A stretch of DNA of 64,000 nt, taken from Archangiaceae bacterium (lineage in GTDB: Bacteria; Myxococcota; Myxococcia; Myxococcales; Myxococcaceae). The notes below the pieces were generated by a model that worked only from the letters and a program-made list of their open reading frames with translations, did not search any database and was not told the DNA's origin. The stretch spans positions 290,151 through 354,150 of the forward strand of contig JADJNS010000018.1 in the NCBI GenBank assembly GCA_016714225.1, given 5' to 3'. The translations under genes and the position numbers were made by a program. Positions 28,975 through 39,000 of the stretch are shown here, piece by piece; the first letter of the stretch is position 1, and every line of letters begins with the position of its first letter.

Positions 28975-29487
28975 TCACTCGTCGGTCGACTGGCGCAGCC
29001 CGGTGAGGTCGGCCTTGCCGCGATCGAGCAGCAGCTGCAGGGTCTTCATCGCCAGCCGCGCCAGGGTGGTCATCTTCTCGAGCCGCTTCACCAGGAAGCG
29101 CGCGTGGGCGGTCGAGTCGCCGCGGGCCAGGCGCAGCACCTTGTCGAGCGTCTCGACGCTGCGCTCGATCATGCGCAGCTCGCGCTCACGAAACACCCGC
29201 GACACCATGCGCCAGATGTCTTGCTCGGCGATCAGCACCTCGGCGCGCTCGCCCGGGCTGCGCTCGCGGCGCACGCAGCCCCAGCGCTCGAGCTCGGCCA
29301 CCGCGGTCGACACCGCGGCCTTCGAGATGTTCAGGCGCTCGCCCAGCGCGGTCGCGGTCAGCCCCTCTTCCGAGAGGTAGAGCACCGCCCACACGTTGCC
29401 CAAGATTCGCTTGAAGCCCCAGAACTCCATCGCCGAGCCGACCAGCTCGATGAACAGGTCTTCGGCTTGCGAGAGGGTGCCGCTCAA
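28975..29487 (-). CDS. GbsR/MarR-like winged-helix regulator
   Basis: 170 residues. A winged helix-turn-helix near residues 30-80 (WAVLYLSEEGLTATALGERLNISKAAVSTAV, read in parts) is followed by a long helical dimerisation region (MIERSVETLDKVLRLARG). It matches the GbsR family of MarR-like repressors, often tied to osmolyte or membrane-transport genes. It lies 91 bp upstream of the FHA-activator gene on the same strand and 44 bp from the divergent Nudix gene, either of which could be its target. Confidence 0.8.
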   Translation of the reverse strand: MSGTLSQAEDLFIELVGSAMEFWGFKRILGNVWAVLYLSEEGLTATALGERLNISKAAVSTAVAELERWGCVRRERSPGERAEVLIAEQDIWRMVSRVFRERELRMIERSVETLDKVLRLARGDSTAHARFLVKRLEKMTTLARLAMKTLQLLLDRGKADLTGLRQSTDE

Positions 29488-29531
29488 GGTGCGCGGCTCA
29501 TAGCAGGGTTTCTGGGATACTCAGGCCCCTG

Positions 29532-29975
29532 ATGCCCGGTACTCCGGCCGACGCGTTCTTCTACGTGATGGTGGTGGTCGAGCACGAAGGCCGCTTCCTG
29601 ATGGTGCAGGAGCACGACCACTCGTGGTTCCTCCCCGCTGGCGCCATCGAGCCGCCCGAAGACCTGGGCTCGGCGGTGATGCGCGAGGCCTGGCAAGAGG
29701 GCGGAGTGATGGTGAAGCCGCTCTCGCTGCTCAAGGTCGAGTACCGCTGGTACCCCGGTGAGCGCGGCATCACCGCCTGGTGGAGGTTCACCGTGCGCGC
29801 CCAGGCCAAGGGCGAGCTCGAGGGCAAGCAGCAGCCCGATGCCTACTCGCTCAAGGCCGCCTGGTTCACCATGAGAGAAATCGAGTCGCTCAAGCTGCGC
29901 AGCGACGAGATTCTCGACGTGCTGCGCGACGTCTCGCGCGGCGCGCCCGAGCTGCCGCTGCCGATGTCGGTGTGA
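29532..29975 (+). CDS. Nudix hydrolase
   Basis: 147 residues. The Nudix box is present at about residues 37-59 (GAIEPPEDLGSAVMREAWQE then GG), fitting Gx5Ex7REUxEExGU with Gln at the first Glu of the EE pair. The fold (FFYVMVVVEHEGRFLMVQE) is that of a typical small Nudix pyrophosphohydrolase. The substrate cannot be read from the sequence. It is divergent from the GbsR-type regulator. Confidence 0.88.
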   Translation: MPGTPADAFFYVMVVVEHEGRFLMVQEHDHSWFLPAGAIEPPEDLGSAVMREAWQEGGVMVKPLSLLKVEYRWYPGERGITAWWRFTVRAQAKGELEGKQQPDAYSLKAAWFTMREIESLKLRSDEILDVLRDVSRGAPELPLPMSV

Positions 29976-29988
29976 CCGCTTGGCCGGT

Positions 29989-31143
29989 CTAGAGGGCCGG
30001 CTGCGGCTCGACCACGCCAGAGAGGGGCCGGGGCGCCTGCACGATGATCTCTCCAGGCTTCAAGGTCTGCCCTTCGAAGATCGCCTTCACCGTCTCGACC
30101 GTCTTGGGCGCCAGCGCGCGCGGGGCGTGCACCCGCACCCGGTCGAGCCCCGAGAACCCGAACTGCTTGAACCGCGCCAGCGCCTCTTCGTCGGTCACGC
30201 CCGGGGCGACGCCGAGGTGCAGCTCGAGCCGACCCTCGGCCACCGCGAAGGTGGGGTGGTCCCAGAAGAACGCCGGGGTGGCGGCCGGTGGCGGCCGCAC
30301 CGAGAGCCATTCTTCGGTGTGGAAGATGTCGATCGCGCCGTCGCGGCGCCGCTTCCACTGCAAGAGGCCGTCGTCGGGCCGCGCCGCCGCCGAGCCCATG
30401 TCGTAGCAGTCGAGCTGCTGCGCGTGCGCCCACTCGAGCGCGAGAAAGGTGTTCATCGCGTTGACCTCGCGCAGCCGCTTGGCGTCAGAGAACACCGCCT
30501 CGGGGTAGCCGAAGCGCAGGGTGATGAAGTGCCGCTGCCCGCTGCGGTTCAAGGTGTAGCCGAGATGACAGGCCACCGGCACGCCCTCGCAGGTGACCAG
30601 GTCCATTCGGCCGGTCTCGAGCGCGATCTTCCGCACCTCGGAGTGCGGTGGAATGCGCGCCTCGGCCCCGTGACGGTTGCGCGCGTACGGCACCAGCATC
30701 TCGGCGTCGATGCGCGCGATCTGCTCGGGGTCGGTGACGTGGGTGAAGGCGTAGCCGGGGCGGTGCTTCTTCAGGGTGCGCCGCAGCTCACGGTCGTAGC
30801 GGGCCACGATGTCGTCGAGCGGCCGGCCCAGTGGCACCACGGTGTGCACGTCGAACGGCACCCGCAGCGCGCCGGGCAGCACCATCGGGCTGACCAGCGC
30901 GGCGTTCGAGCGCAGCAGGTCGCGCAGCCCGCCGGGCTGACCTTCACCCTCGAGGCGGAACAGCTCGTTCGCGTGGCGGTCGGCCCGAGGCGCGACGCTC
31001 AGCACGTCGTAGTGCGGCAAGGTGAAGCGGCGCGCCTCGAAGCGCCAGGGCGTCAGCAGCGAGGCCCGCACCTTCAGGCGAGACTGCAGCTTCCTCAACG
31101 CGAAGCGCAGCTCGGGAGACAACAGCGAATGGGCGAGACTCAT
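29989..31143 (-). CDS. FemAB/GNAT-like acyltransferase
   Basis: ATG 31141-31143 gives 384 residues; its first bases overlap the lysyl oxidase stop (ATGA), so the two genes are translationally coupled. The C-terminal half (HVTDPEQIARIDAEM ... CHLGYTLNRSGQRHFITLRFGYPEAVFS ... YDMGSAAARPDDGLLQWKRR) has the layout of GNAT_6/BioF2-like (FemAB-related) transferases. No signal or membrane segment is visible. The acceptor is unknown; modification of a surface polymer or of its secreted neighbour is conceivable. Confidence 0.65.
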   Translation of the reverse strand: MSLAHSLLSPELRFALRKLQSRLKVRASLLTPWRFEARRFTLPHYDVLSVAPRADRHANELFRLEGEGQPGGLRDLLRSNAALVSPMVLPGALRVPFDVHTVVPLGRPLDDIVARYDRELRRTLKKHRPGYAFTHVTDPEQIARIDAEMLVPYARNRHGAEARIPPHSEVRKIALETGRMDLVTCEGVPVACHLGYTLNRSGQRHFITLRFGYPEAVFSDAKRLREVNAMNTFLALEWAHAQQLDCYDMGSAAARPDDGLLQWKRRRDGAIDIFHTEEWLSVRPPPAATPAFFWDHPTFAVAEGRLELHLGVAPGVTDEEALARFKQFGFSGLDRVRVHAPRALAPKTVETVKAIFEGQTLKPGEIIVQAPRPLSGVVEPQPAL

Positions 31144-32609
31144 GGTGGCACCGTGACGGGAACGCGAGCGATGTTGTTGGCGTAGTCTTTCTCGGCGATG
31201 ACGTGATTCGGGTTCACGATCACCTCGAGCATGTAGTTGCCCGGGGCGACCCCGGTGACGTCGACCCACTGGCACTCGAGGTAGTCGTTGTAGGTGTCGG
31301 CCCAGCCCACCGAGATGCCCTGGTTCTGGCAGGTGTACTTGGCCGGCCCGGCGTCGGGGCTCACCTGGTCGTCGTCGAAGGCGCAGAACGCCTGCTTGTG
31401 ACCCGAGACCACCAGGCCGCCGTCGAGATCGACCAGCTGGTAGGTCGCGTAGTCGTTGTAGTGGTAGTGCATGTGGCAAGGCGACCACGAGGCGCGCGGG
31501 TTCTGCGCCGGGTCTCCGATGTAGAAGTCGCCGTCGCCGACGTTGGGGGTGCTGACGCTGAAGCGCAGCACGAACCGGTTGCCCGGCCCGCCCACGCAGT
31601 GCTCCTGCACCGCGCAGTTCCACATGTTGAGGTTGAGCAGCTCGAAGTGCGCGGTGCTGGCCATCAGGCCCTGGTCGACGGTGAGGTCGGGCAGCCCGCA
31701 GCCCTGACCCGACGGGTTGCACGGGGTGTTGGGCGGGCAGCAGGTCGAGCCGCACCAGCTGCCGCGGCAGCGCGTGTCGGGCAGCGAGACCGGCAGGGTG
31801 AAGTCGTTGTTGTCGAGCCGCGCCTCGGGCACCGTGCCCGAGGCGTTGAGCTTGACGTGCAGGGTGTACTGCCCGGCGTCGAGGCCGCTGACGTCGGGCC
31901 AGCTGCAGATGCCGTCGGCCGGCTGGTGCGAGAGGAACTGCGACGACAGCCCCTGCGCGTTGCAGGTGAAGACGCCCTTGGTGGTGCCGTTCATCGCCTC
32001 GTCGTCGGCGAGGCAGTGCACGTCAGACGAGCCCGCCGCGACCGGGGCCCCGCCCGCGAGCAGCTCCCAGTCGGCGAACTGCTTCAAGGTGGTCTTGGGC
32101 TGGCCGCCGCACGACTCGGTCAAGAGGCTCTGGTTGGCCGGCGTGGTGAGGTCGATGGCGCGCTCGCCGATGTTGGCGATCTTGAAGTCGAAGCGGAGCA
32201 GGGCGCGGTCGCCCGCCTTGGCGCAGCCGCGCTGCACGTCGCACCACTGCGAGTCGAAGTTGCGCCACTCGACCATCGCGGTGCCGCCGTCAGACGCGAA
32301 GCCGATCAGGTCGGCCGGGCCCGCGTCGCGCACGCCGGCGTCGCGGACGCCCGAATCGCGCACTCCCGAGTCGGTGGGGCCGGCATCACGAACGCCGGCG
32401 TCGCGCATGCCCGAGTCGAGCATGCCGGCGTCGGGGTTCATCACCTGGCCAGCGTCAGGCGCTCCAGCGTCGGGGGTCACCCCACCGCCACCGGAGCCGC
32501 CTGCGCTGCCCCCGCCACCCGACCCGCCGCCCGGTGAGACCCACGGCGCCTGACCCGTCGAGCACGCCGCCGAGATCATGAGTACCCCCAACCACCCGCC
32601 AACCCGCAT
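31140..32609 (-). CDS. Bacterial lysyl oxidase lipoprotein with duplicated domain
   Basis: 489 residues with lipobox ISAAC and a Gly/Ser then Asp-Ala-Gly-rich linker (to about residue 100). The C-terminal half is a lysyl-oxidase domain: copper-binding CHMHYHY, candidate quinone-precursor Lys in GHKQAFC and Tyr in NDYLECQW, ending in a CARDB-like strand pattern. The N-terminal half repeats the same ending (HCLADDEA ... CNAQGLS ... ICSWPDVSGLDAGQYTLHV) but lacks the His cluster, so it looks like an inactive duplicate. Lysyl oxidases oxidise peptidyl lysines and cross-link extracellular protein. It is coupled to the GNAT-like gene downstream. Confidence 0.85.
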   Translation of the reverse strand: MRVGGWLGVLMISAACSTGQAPWVSPGGGSGGGGSAGGSGGGGVTPDAGAPDAGQVMNPDAGMLDSGMRDAGVRDAGPTDSGVRDSGVRDAGVRDAGPADLIGFASDGGTAMVEWRNFDSQWCDVQRGCAKAGDRALLRFDFKIANIGERAIDLTTPANQSLLTESCGGQPKTTLKQFADWELLAGGAPVAAGSSDVHCLADDEAMNGTTKGVFTCNAQGLSSQFLSHQPADGICSWPDVSGLDAGQYTLHVKLNASGTVPEARLDNNDFTLPVSLPDTRCRGSWCGSTCCPPNTPCNPSGQGCGLPDLTVDQGLMASTAHFELLNLNMWNCAVQEHCVGGPGNRFVLRFSVSTPNVGDGDFYIGDPAQNPRASWSPCHMHYHYNDYATYQLVDLDGGLVVSGHKQAFCAFDDDQVSPDAGPAKYTCQNQGISVGWADTYNDYLECQWVDVTGVAPGNYMLEVIVNPNHVIAEKDYANNIARVPVTVPP

Positions 32610-32697
32610 CGATGTCCTCCGGGCCTGTTGACTAACGGTGGTTGAGCTATTGTCGCGTGGACTTTCGGTGCGTTACGGATGAGGAACGAGGGGGGCG

Positions 32698-33087
32698 ATG
32701 TTCGACACCGATGACAGCGCGTGGCCGGTCGTCACCGTCACGTGGCAGGGCGCGCTCAGCGATGACGAGCTGCGCGAGTTCTTGAGCCGCCTCGACGGTT
32801 GGCTGGCGCGCAACGAGCGCTTCGGGCTGCTGCTCGACTCACGCGCCGGTAAAGGCTCGATGAACGGGCGGCAGCGTCAGATGCTGCTCGCCCACCTCGA
32901 CGGAGCGAAGGAGCAGACCGGCCGCCTGATGGTGCAGGCGATCGTTCATGAACAGCCGCTGCACCGCGCGCTCTACGCGGCGGTGAGCTTCGTCTACCCA
33001 CTGCCGTTTCCCAGCAAGACATTTCCCGAGCCCGAGTCGGCGAGGTTGTGGCTCGAAGACAAGCTCAGTTCGCGTCGAGCTTCATGA
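32698..33087 (+). CDS. STAS/SpoIIAA-like small protein
   Basis: 129 residues, ATG start with a purine-rich AGGGGGG four bases upstream. The alpha/beta pattern (WPVVTVTWQGALSDDELREF ... FGLLLDSRAGKG ... FPEPESARLWLEDKL) resembles STAS-like or SpoIIAA-like domains found as free-standing proteins in Myxococcota. A phosphorylatable serine is not obvious. It is convergent with the megasynthase and its 3' end overlaps that gene by 23 nt (corrected frame) or 94 nt (as read). Confidence 0.65.
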   Translation: MFDTDDSAWPVVTVTWQGALSDDELREFLSRLDGWLARNERFGLLLDSRAGKGSMNGRQRQMLLAHLDGAKEQTGRLMVQAIVHEQPLHRALYAAVSFVYPLPFPSKTFPEPESARLWLEDKLSSRRAS

Positions 33088-36000
33088 ACTTGCCCGGCTC
33101 GGCCGGGTTCGGCACGTACCAGGCCGGGGTTGCCGTGCGGGTCACGACCCAAGCGCGCGCCCGGCACCGGCGGGCTGTTCGCGTCGAAGGTGTAGCCGAC
33201 GGTGACCTGCGTCTTCTTGATGCTCTCGGGCAGGAACCCGGCCTCTTGCATCTCGAGCACGCACTCCTTGAAGGCCTTCACGATGGCGTCGGCGTCTCCT
33301 TGACTGTGCGCGGTGGTGAAGAAGCAGGGGAAGCCGTCGAGAATGTGAATGCCGCGCTCGCGCATCATCACGAAGAGCAGGTCGCCCCACGGCTGATCAG
33401 CGGTGTAGAAGGTCTTCCACAGCGAGGCGAAGTGCCGAATCTCGAGCGGCGCGCCGTGCTCCTTGAAGAAGGCGTTGAGCTCGCTGGCGGTGCGCTCGGT
33501 CATCGCCGTGACCTTCGCCTGCAGCTGCGGCCCTTCTTTCTTGAGGTGCTTGAGCACCGCGCGCACGGCCGCGAGCGCGAGCGGGTGCCGCACGAAGGTG
33601 CCGGCGAAGTAGGTCACGCCCACGGTGGGCACCGACGCGTCGCCGAACTGCCAATGGCCGCCGTCGAGAGCGTCCATGAACTGGCGCTTGCCGGCGATGA
33701 TGCCGATGGGCAGCCCGCCACCGACCACCTTGCCGTAGGTGGCGAGGTCGGCCTTCACCCCGAAGTACTCTTGCGCGCCGCCCAAGCCGGTGCGGAAGCC
33801 GGTGATGACCTCGTCGAAGATGAGCACGGTGCCGCTCTTCTCGGTGATGGCGCGCACCTCGTGCAGGAACTCGCGGGGGCGGAAGTCGGGGCGGCGGCTC
33901 TGCACCGGCTCGACCAGCACCGCGGCGAGCTCGTGGGCGTGCTTGCGAATGGTCTCGAGCGACTCGGGCGTGCCGTAGTCGAGCACCAGCACGTTCTCGG
34001 CGGTCTCTTGCATGATGCCGGGCGCCGCGGGCACCGCGCGGGTCTTGGTGGCGCGGACGATGACCTCGTCGAAGATGCCGTGGTAGCTGCCGGTGAACAG
34101 CGCCACCTTGGTGCGGCCGGTCACGGTGCGCGCGATGCGCAGCGCGCCCATCACCGCCTCCGAGCCGGTGTTGCAGAAGCCCACGCGGTCGGTGCCGGTC
34201 ACCTCGCTGAACAGCCGCGCGCACTCGGCGGCGAGAGGAGACTGCGGGCCAATCTCGTGGCCGGTGTCGAGCTGCTCCTTCACCGCCTGGGTGACGAAGT
34301 CGGGCTGCCAGCCGAACAGGTTGCAGCCGAAGCCGTTGAGGGTGTCGACGTAGGCGTTGCCGTCGAGGTCGAACACCTGCGAGCCCTTCGAGCGCGAGAT
34401 GACCACCGGGTACACCAGCTCTTTGATGGCGGGGCGAAAGCCCGTCACCACCCGCGGGTCGGCGAGCACGGCGCGGTTGTCTTGCACGTGCTGCTTCGAG
34501 GCCTTGGTCTTGGCGGTGTAGCGGCGGGTGAGCGCCTCGAGGCGCGCCTTCTGCCTGGCGCTCAGCTCTTCTTTGTTGAGCGAGATGCGGGCGATGGCCC
34601 CGAACGGCTTGGCGGGCGGCGCCGCTGGGTCGGCCTTGGTGGCCGGCGCCGGCGTGGGCAACGGCTGCGCGGGAGGCGGCGCGATGATGCCGGGCTGCTG
34701 TACCGGCTGCTGGGGCGGCTGCGGCGGCGGCGCGATGATGCCGGGCTGCTGCTGCTGCTGCTGAATGCCGCCGCTCATCATCAGCTGCATCAGCATCAGC
34801 TGCTGCTGCATCATCATCGCCATCATCGGGTTCTGGCCCATCGCCATCATGGGCTGCATGGCCGGCATGGCCTGCATCATGGGCTGCTGAACCGGAAGCG
34901 CCTGCTGTTGCTGAACGGGCGCGGGCGGGGCGGCGGCGGGCTGGGCCTCGGGGGGCAGCTTCTCGGCCATGTACTGGGTGAGGGCGTCGAGGGTGGGCAG
35001 CTCTTCGACCAGCTGGCGGAAGCTGAGCTTCACGTTGAACTTGCGCTGCACCGCGAGCGCAATCTGGGTGAGGAACAGCGAATCGAGGCCGAGCTCGAGA
35101 AACGAGACGCTGCCGTCACCGGGGCCGATCTCGGTGCCCGAGGTCTCTTCGAACACCTGGCGAAGTTGGGTGGAAATGGACGTGGTCGACACGGCGGGCT
35201 CCTCAGTTTTGCGAACGGGTGAAATCCAAAAGCGTTGACGCTCGAACGGGTAGGTCGGCAGCGGCACGCGGCGGCGCTTCGCGTCACCGTGCACCGCCTT
35301 CCAGTCGGGCTCGACTCCGGCGCACCACAGCTGGCCGAGGGCGGCGAGCAGCGAGGCCTCTTCGGTCTGCACCGAATCACCGAGGCACGAGGCGGCGAGC
35401 TGGTGGGCTTTGTCTTGGACCTGCTGCCGGGCGAGGGTGGCCAGCGTGGCGCGTGGGCCGACCTCGAGCAGCATCAGGTTCTTCTCTTTCCACAGGGTGG
35501 CGATGCCCTGCGCGAAGCGCACCGTGGCGCGCAGGTGGCGGCCCCAGTAGGTCGGGTCGGTGGCCTGCTCCGCGGTGATCCACTCGCCGGTCAGCGTCGA
35601 GACGAACGGAGTGCGCGGCGCCGACAGCTTCACCGCGCGCACCTCTTGAGTGAACGGCGCGACCGCCGGGTCCATCATCTCGGAGTGAAAGGCGTGCGAG
35701 GTGTGCAGCGGCCTGGCGACCACGCCCGCCGCCTCGTACTCGCGCTGCAGGGTGGCGATCTTCTCGGTGGGCCCGGCCACCACGCACAGCTGCGGGCCGT
35801 TCTCCGAGGCGATCGACATCTCGGCCTTGAGCTTCTTCTCGACCTCGCTGGCGGGCAGGCGCACCGAGAGCATCGCGCCGCCCGGCAGCGCGTTCATCAT
35901 GCGCCCGCGCTCGGCGACGAGGCGCACCGCGTCGGCCGGCGCCATCACCCCGCTCAGCGCCGCGCCCACGAACTCGCCCACGCTGTGCCCGATGCTGGCG

Positions 36001-39000
36001 ACCGGGGTGATGCCCCACGCCATCAGCTGCTTCGCCAGCGCGTACTCGATGGCGAACAGCGCGGGCTGGGTGTTGCGGGTCTGCTTCAGCGCGTCTTCGT
36101 CTTCGCCGAACATCACGCCTTTCAGGTGCGGCACGGCGGCGAAGCACTCGTCGAGCGCGGCCCTGAAGTCGCGGTGGCGCCCGTACAGCGCGCGGCCCAT
36201 GCCCACGTACTGGCTGCCCTGGCCGGGGAAGAGAAAGGCGAGCCGCGGGGCGGTGCCGAACGCGGCGCGGCTTACGCCCCTGCGCGCGTCGCGCAGCGCG
36301 GCCGGCGCGTCGGCGAGCGAGTCGACCACCACCGCGCGGCGCTGCTTGAACGCGCGGCGACCCAGCTGCAGGGTGAACGCCACGTCGGCGAGCTGAGGTC
36401 TCGGCGCGACGGTGGGCGCGCCGGGCCTCACCTCGGCCTGGCTCTTCTGCTCGACCCGGCCGGCGGCCTGCAGGCCGTACGCCTCGAACGAGGGCTTGGG
36501 GGTGGTCGGCAACTCCACCACTCCGTCGTTCACCAGCGGCTTCGCGGCCGGCGCGACTCCGTACCTGGCGAACGCCGAGCCGGGCGGCTCGGGGGGAGTG
36601 GTGACGGTGGGCGCGTGGCCGCGCTCACCTTCGAACCAGTTGGCCAGCGCGCGGGCCTGCGCCTCGAGCGCGGCGTCGCTGCGGGCCGAGAGCAGCAGCA
36701 GGTGCTTGCCCTCGGAAGAGGTCGAGGGCTCTTGCAGCGGAGCCTCTTCGAGCACCACGTGGGCGTTGGTGCCGCCCACCCCGAACGAGCTGACGCCGGC
36801 CCGGCGGGGCTTCTCGGCGCGCGGCCACGGGGTGCGCTGGCTCACCACGCGAAACGGGCTGCGGTCGAAGTCGATCTTCGGGTTGGGAGACTGGAAGTGC
36901 AGCGAGGCCGGCAGCGTCTCGCGCGAGAGCGCCAGCGCGGTCTTCATCACCCCGGCGGCGCCGGCGGCGATGACGGTGTGGCCGAAGTTCGACTTCGCCG
37001 AGCCCAGGGCGCAGAAGCCGGTGTCTTCGGTGCCGAGGCGGAAGGCGCGGGTGAGCGCCTCGACCTCGATGGGGTCGCCGAGCGGCGTCGCAGTGCCGTG
37101 CGCCTCGATGTACGAGATGTCGCGCGGCCGCACGTCGGCGTCGGCCTGTGCGCGCGCGATGACCGCGGCCTGGCCATCGATGCTGGGGGCGGTGAACGAG
37201 GCCTTCTTGGCGCCGTCGTTGTTGATCGCCGCGCCGCGAATGACCGCGTAGACGGTGTCGCCGTCGGCGAGGGCGTCTTCGAGGCGGCGCAGGGCCACCA
37301 CGCCGCAGCCGTCGCTGAAGACGGTGCCGCGGGCCGAGGCGTCGAACGAGCGGGTGCGGCCGTCGTTCGAGAGCATCGAGCCCTCGTTGTAGAGGTGGCC
37401 GCTCTTCACCGGCACGGTGATGCTGACGCCGCCGGCCAGCGCGAGGTCGCACTCGCCGAGCTGCACGCTGCGAAACGCTTGGGCGATGGCCACCAGCGAC
37501 GTCGAGCAGGCGGTGTGCACGCTGATCGCCGGCCCTCTGAGGTCGAGGCGGTGCGCGACGCGCGTGGCGATGTAGTCCTTCTCGTTCGCCACCATCGCCT
37601 GAAAGGCGCCCAGCTGCTCGATGAGGTCGGGCCGGGTGATGACGTTCTCGGACCAGTAGGTGTCGTTGTACTTGCCCGCCCAGATGCCGATGGTGCCGTC
37701 GAAGCGCTCGGGCACGTGGCCGGCAGACTCGAGGGCCTCCCACGCCACCTCGAGCAGAATGCGCTGCTGCGGGTCCATCACCGCCGCCTCTTTGGGCGAG
37801 ATGCCGAAGAAGCCCGCGTCGAAGAGGTCGGGGTCGTCGAGCACGCCGCGCGCCTTCACGTAGCGCGGGTCTCTCTTCAGCTCGGGAGGGATGCTGGTGT
37901 CGAGCTCGGCGTCTTTGAAGAACGAGATGGTCTCTTTGCCTTCGCTCAAGACCCGCCAGAGCGACTCGACGTCGTTGGCGCCGGGGTAGCGGCACGCCAT
38001 GCCTACGATGGCGACCGCGGGGCGTGCGTTCGAGGCGCGCTTCGCCCGCTTCAGCTCGTGGCTCAGCGCGGCGCGCGAGTCGCTCGAGCCCACCGCCTCG
38101 AGCAGCCCGCGAATGGTGGGGCGCTCGAAGACGTGCAGCACCGGCACCTCGCGGCCGAGGGTGTCGCGCAGCTTCGCGGCCATGCGCACCGCGAGCAGCG
38201 AGTTGCCGCCCAGCGCGAAGAAGTTGTCGGTGACGCCCACCGGAGCGACCTGCAGCAGCTTGCTCCACAGGGTGGCGAGCGCCTCTTCGTGCGGCGTGCC
38301 GGCGGCGACGTACTCGTTGGCGAGCGCGGGGCGCTCGAGCGCCGGAGCCGGCAGCGCGCGCTTGTCGAGCTTGCCGTTGGCGGTGACCGGCAGCGCGCCG
38401 AGCCACACGAACTGCGCCGGCACCATGTACTTGGGCAGCGTCGCCTCGAGGTGCGCCGAGAGCTCAGAGGCGGTGGGCCGCGCCGCGCCGCTCGGCACCA
38501 GGTACCCCACCAGGCGCTTGTTGCCGGTGCCGTCGTCGAGGGCGATGACCGCGGCGGCCTTGAGGCTCCAGTGGCCGAGCAGGCGCGCTTCGATCTCGCC
38601 GAGCTCGATGCGGTAGCCGCGAATCTTCACCTGCGAGTCGATGCGACCCTGGAAGTCGATGGTGCCGTCGGGCAGCCACTTCACCAGGTCGCCGGTGCGG
38701 TACATGCGCACGCCGCGCACGGTGACGAAGCGCTCGGCGGTGAGCTCGGGGCGGTTCAGGTAGCCGCGCGCGAGGCCGTCGCCCGAGATGTAGAGCTCGC
38801 CCAGCTCGCCGGGCTTCACCGGCTCGCGGGTCTCGTCGAGCACGTGCAGCTGGGTGTCGCGAATCGGCTTGCCGATCGGCACGCTGGCGGCGCCGAGCGG
38901 CAGGTCGCGGGGAATGGTGAAGCACGTGGCGAAGGTGGTGGTCTCGGTGGGGCCGTAGCCGTTGATGAGGGTGAGGTCGGGCAGGGCCTGGTAGGCGCGG

